A stretch of DNA of 64,000 nucleotides from Arthrobacter psychrochitiniphilus (lineage in GTDB: Bacteria > Actinomycetota > Actinomycetes > Actinomycetales > Micrococcaceae). This document shows positions 63,666 to 64,000 of this stretch, one piece after another (position 1 is the stretch's first letter; the number at the start of each line of letters is the position of its first letter). The notes below the pieces were generated by a model that saw nothing but the letters and a program-made list of their open reading frames with translations, was not told the origin of the DNA and did no database searches. The translations under genes and the position numbers were made by a program. The DNA is taken from positions 1 through 64,000 of the forward strand of contig NZ_QHLZ01000010.1 in assembly GCF_003185915.1 (NCBI RefSeq), written 5' to 3'.

Positions 63666-64000
63666 GTGAGCGAAGAAGTTGCACCGCAAGCCTACGTATA
63701 TGACGCCATCCGCACCCCGCGCGGCCGCGGCAAAAAGGGTGCCCTGCACGGGACCAAGCCGATCGACCTCGTGGTGGGTCTGATCAACTCCTTACGGGCT
63801 CGCCACCCCGGCCTGGACGAAGACCTTATCGACGATCTGATCCTCGGCGTCGTCTCCCCGATCGGTGACCAGGGCGCCGTCATTGCCCGCACCGCCGTCA
63901 TCGCCGCCGGCCTGCCGGACACGGTGGGCGGCGTGCAGATCAACAGGTTCTGCGCCTCGGGTCTGGAGGCCGTGAACATGGCCGCCCAAAAGGTGCGCTC
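63666..64000 (+). CDS. Acetyl-CoA acetyltransferase (thiolase), 3' end outside the window
   Basis: Thiolase cleaves or forms 3-ketoacyl-CoA. The visible 111 residues hold [43 protein letters not shown] and the acyl-accepting cysteine in [12 protein letters not shown] (Cys96). GTG at 63666 follows GGAAGGAAAG. The sequence is similar to FadA-type degradative thiolases. It is divergent from the enoyl-CoA hydratase and probably starts a beta-oxidation operon to the right. Confidence 0.93.
   Translation, partial: MSEEVAPQAYVYDAIRTPRGRGKKGALHGTKPIDLVVGLINSLRARHPGLDEDLIDDLILGVVSPIGDQGAVIARTAVIAAGLPDTVGGVQINRFCASGLEAVNMAAQKVR

Overview
The window is high-GC actinobacterial chromosome, most likely Arthrobacter or a close Micrococcaceae relative. 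The evidence is GC-rich coding, frequent GTG/TTG starts, the coproporphyrin-type heme cluster (HemQ plus an Fe-S ferrochelatase), AdnA/AdnB, UvrD2, NudC, DUF3107, DUF2342 and UPF0182 proteins, and a LexA box of the Gram-positive/actinobacterial form. It is ordinary chromosome with two decayed patches, at 56.2-57.0 kb and 59.6-63.6 kb. There is no CRISPR array, prophage or complete insertion sequence.

Layout. 0-10 kb: a left-truncated membrane protein, an SOS-boxed UmuC-type polymerase, an MFS + MmpL export pair, a DUF2809 membrane protein, a flavin monooxygenase, and a FUSC exporter divergent from a MarR regulator with a 24-bp palindrome between them. 10-14 kb: thiamine block, with thiE divergent from a TPP riboswitch that precedes thiO-thiS-thiG, followed by a pterin carbinolamine dehydratase. 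14-20 kb: small conserved proteins, a TetR regulator, the metN-metI-metQ methionine importer, MoeZ and an SDR. 20.7-31.2 kb: the heme pathway, hemA (reverse) and hemE-hemY-hemQ-hemH-hemC-hemD-hemB-hemL (forward), tightly packed with ATGA/TAATG overlaps. 31-36 kb: an alpha/beta hydrolase, a polar amino-acid ABC importer, a DnaQ-like exonuclease and an alkyltransferase-like protein.

36-56 kb is a DNA-repair and proteostasis neighbourhood: AdnA-AdnB, an APH-fold protein lacking the metal-binding Asp, NudC, UvrD2, a stand-alone ThiF/E1-like protein, a YgjP-type metallopeptidase, a DUF2342 metalloprotease-like protein, a PDZ-Lon protease and UPF0182. From memory, much of this order is also found in mycobacteria. 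It ends at a terminator and an initiator tRNA-Met gene.

56-64 kb: next to the tRNA are three gene remnants (SLC13 transporter, ISL3 transposase, SHOCT protein), then cardiolipin synthase and an AI-2E-type membrane protein. A partly decayed acyl-CoA/beta-oxidation locus follows: a CoA-ligase pseudogene, an SDR, TetR, enoyl-CoA hydratase, an acyl-CoA dehydrogenase remnant and the start of a thiolase, with a TetR-type palindrome.

The least conventional signal is inside hemD. About 142 bp bounded by inverted repeats and rich in rare codons appears to have been inserted in frame, adding about 47 residues, in the manner of protein-coding palindromic elements.
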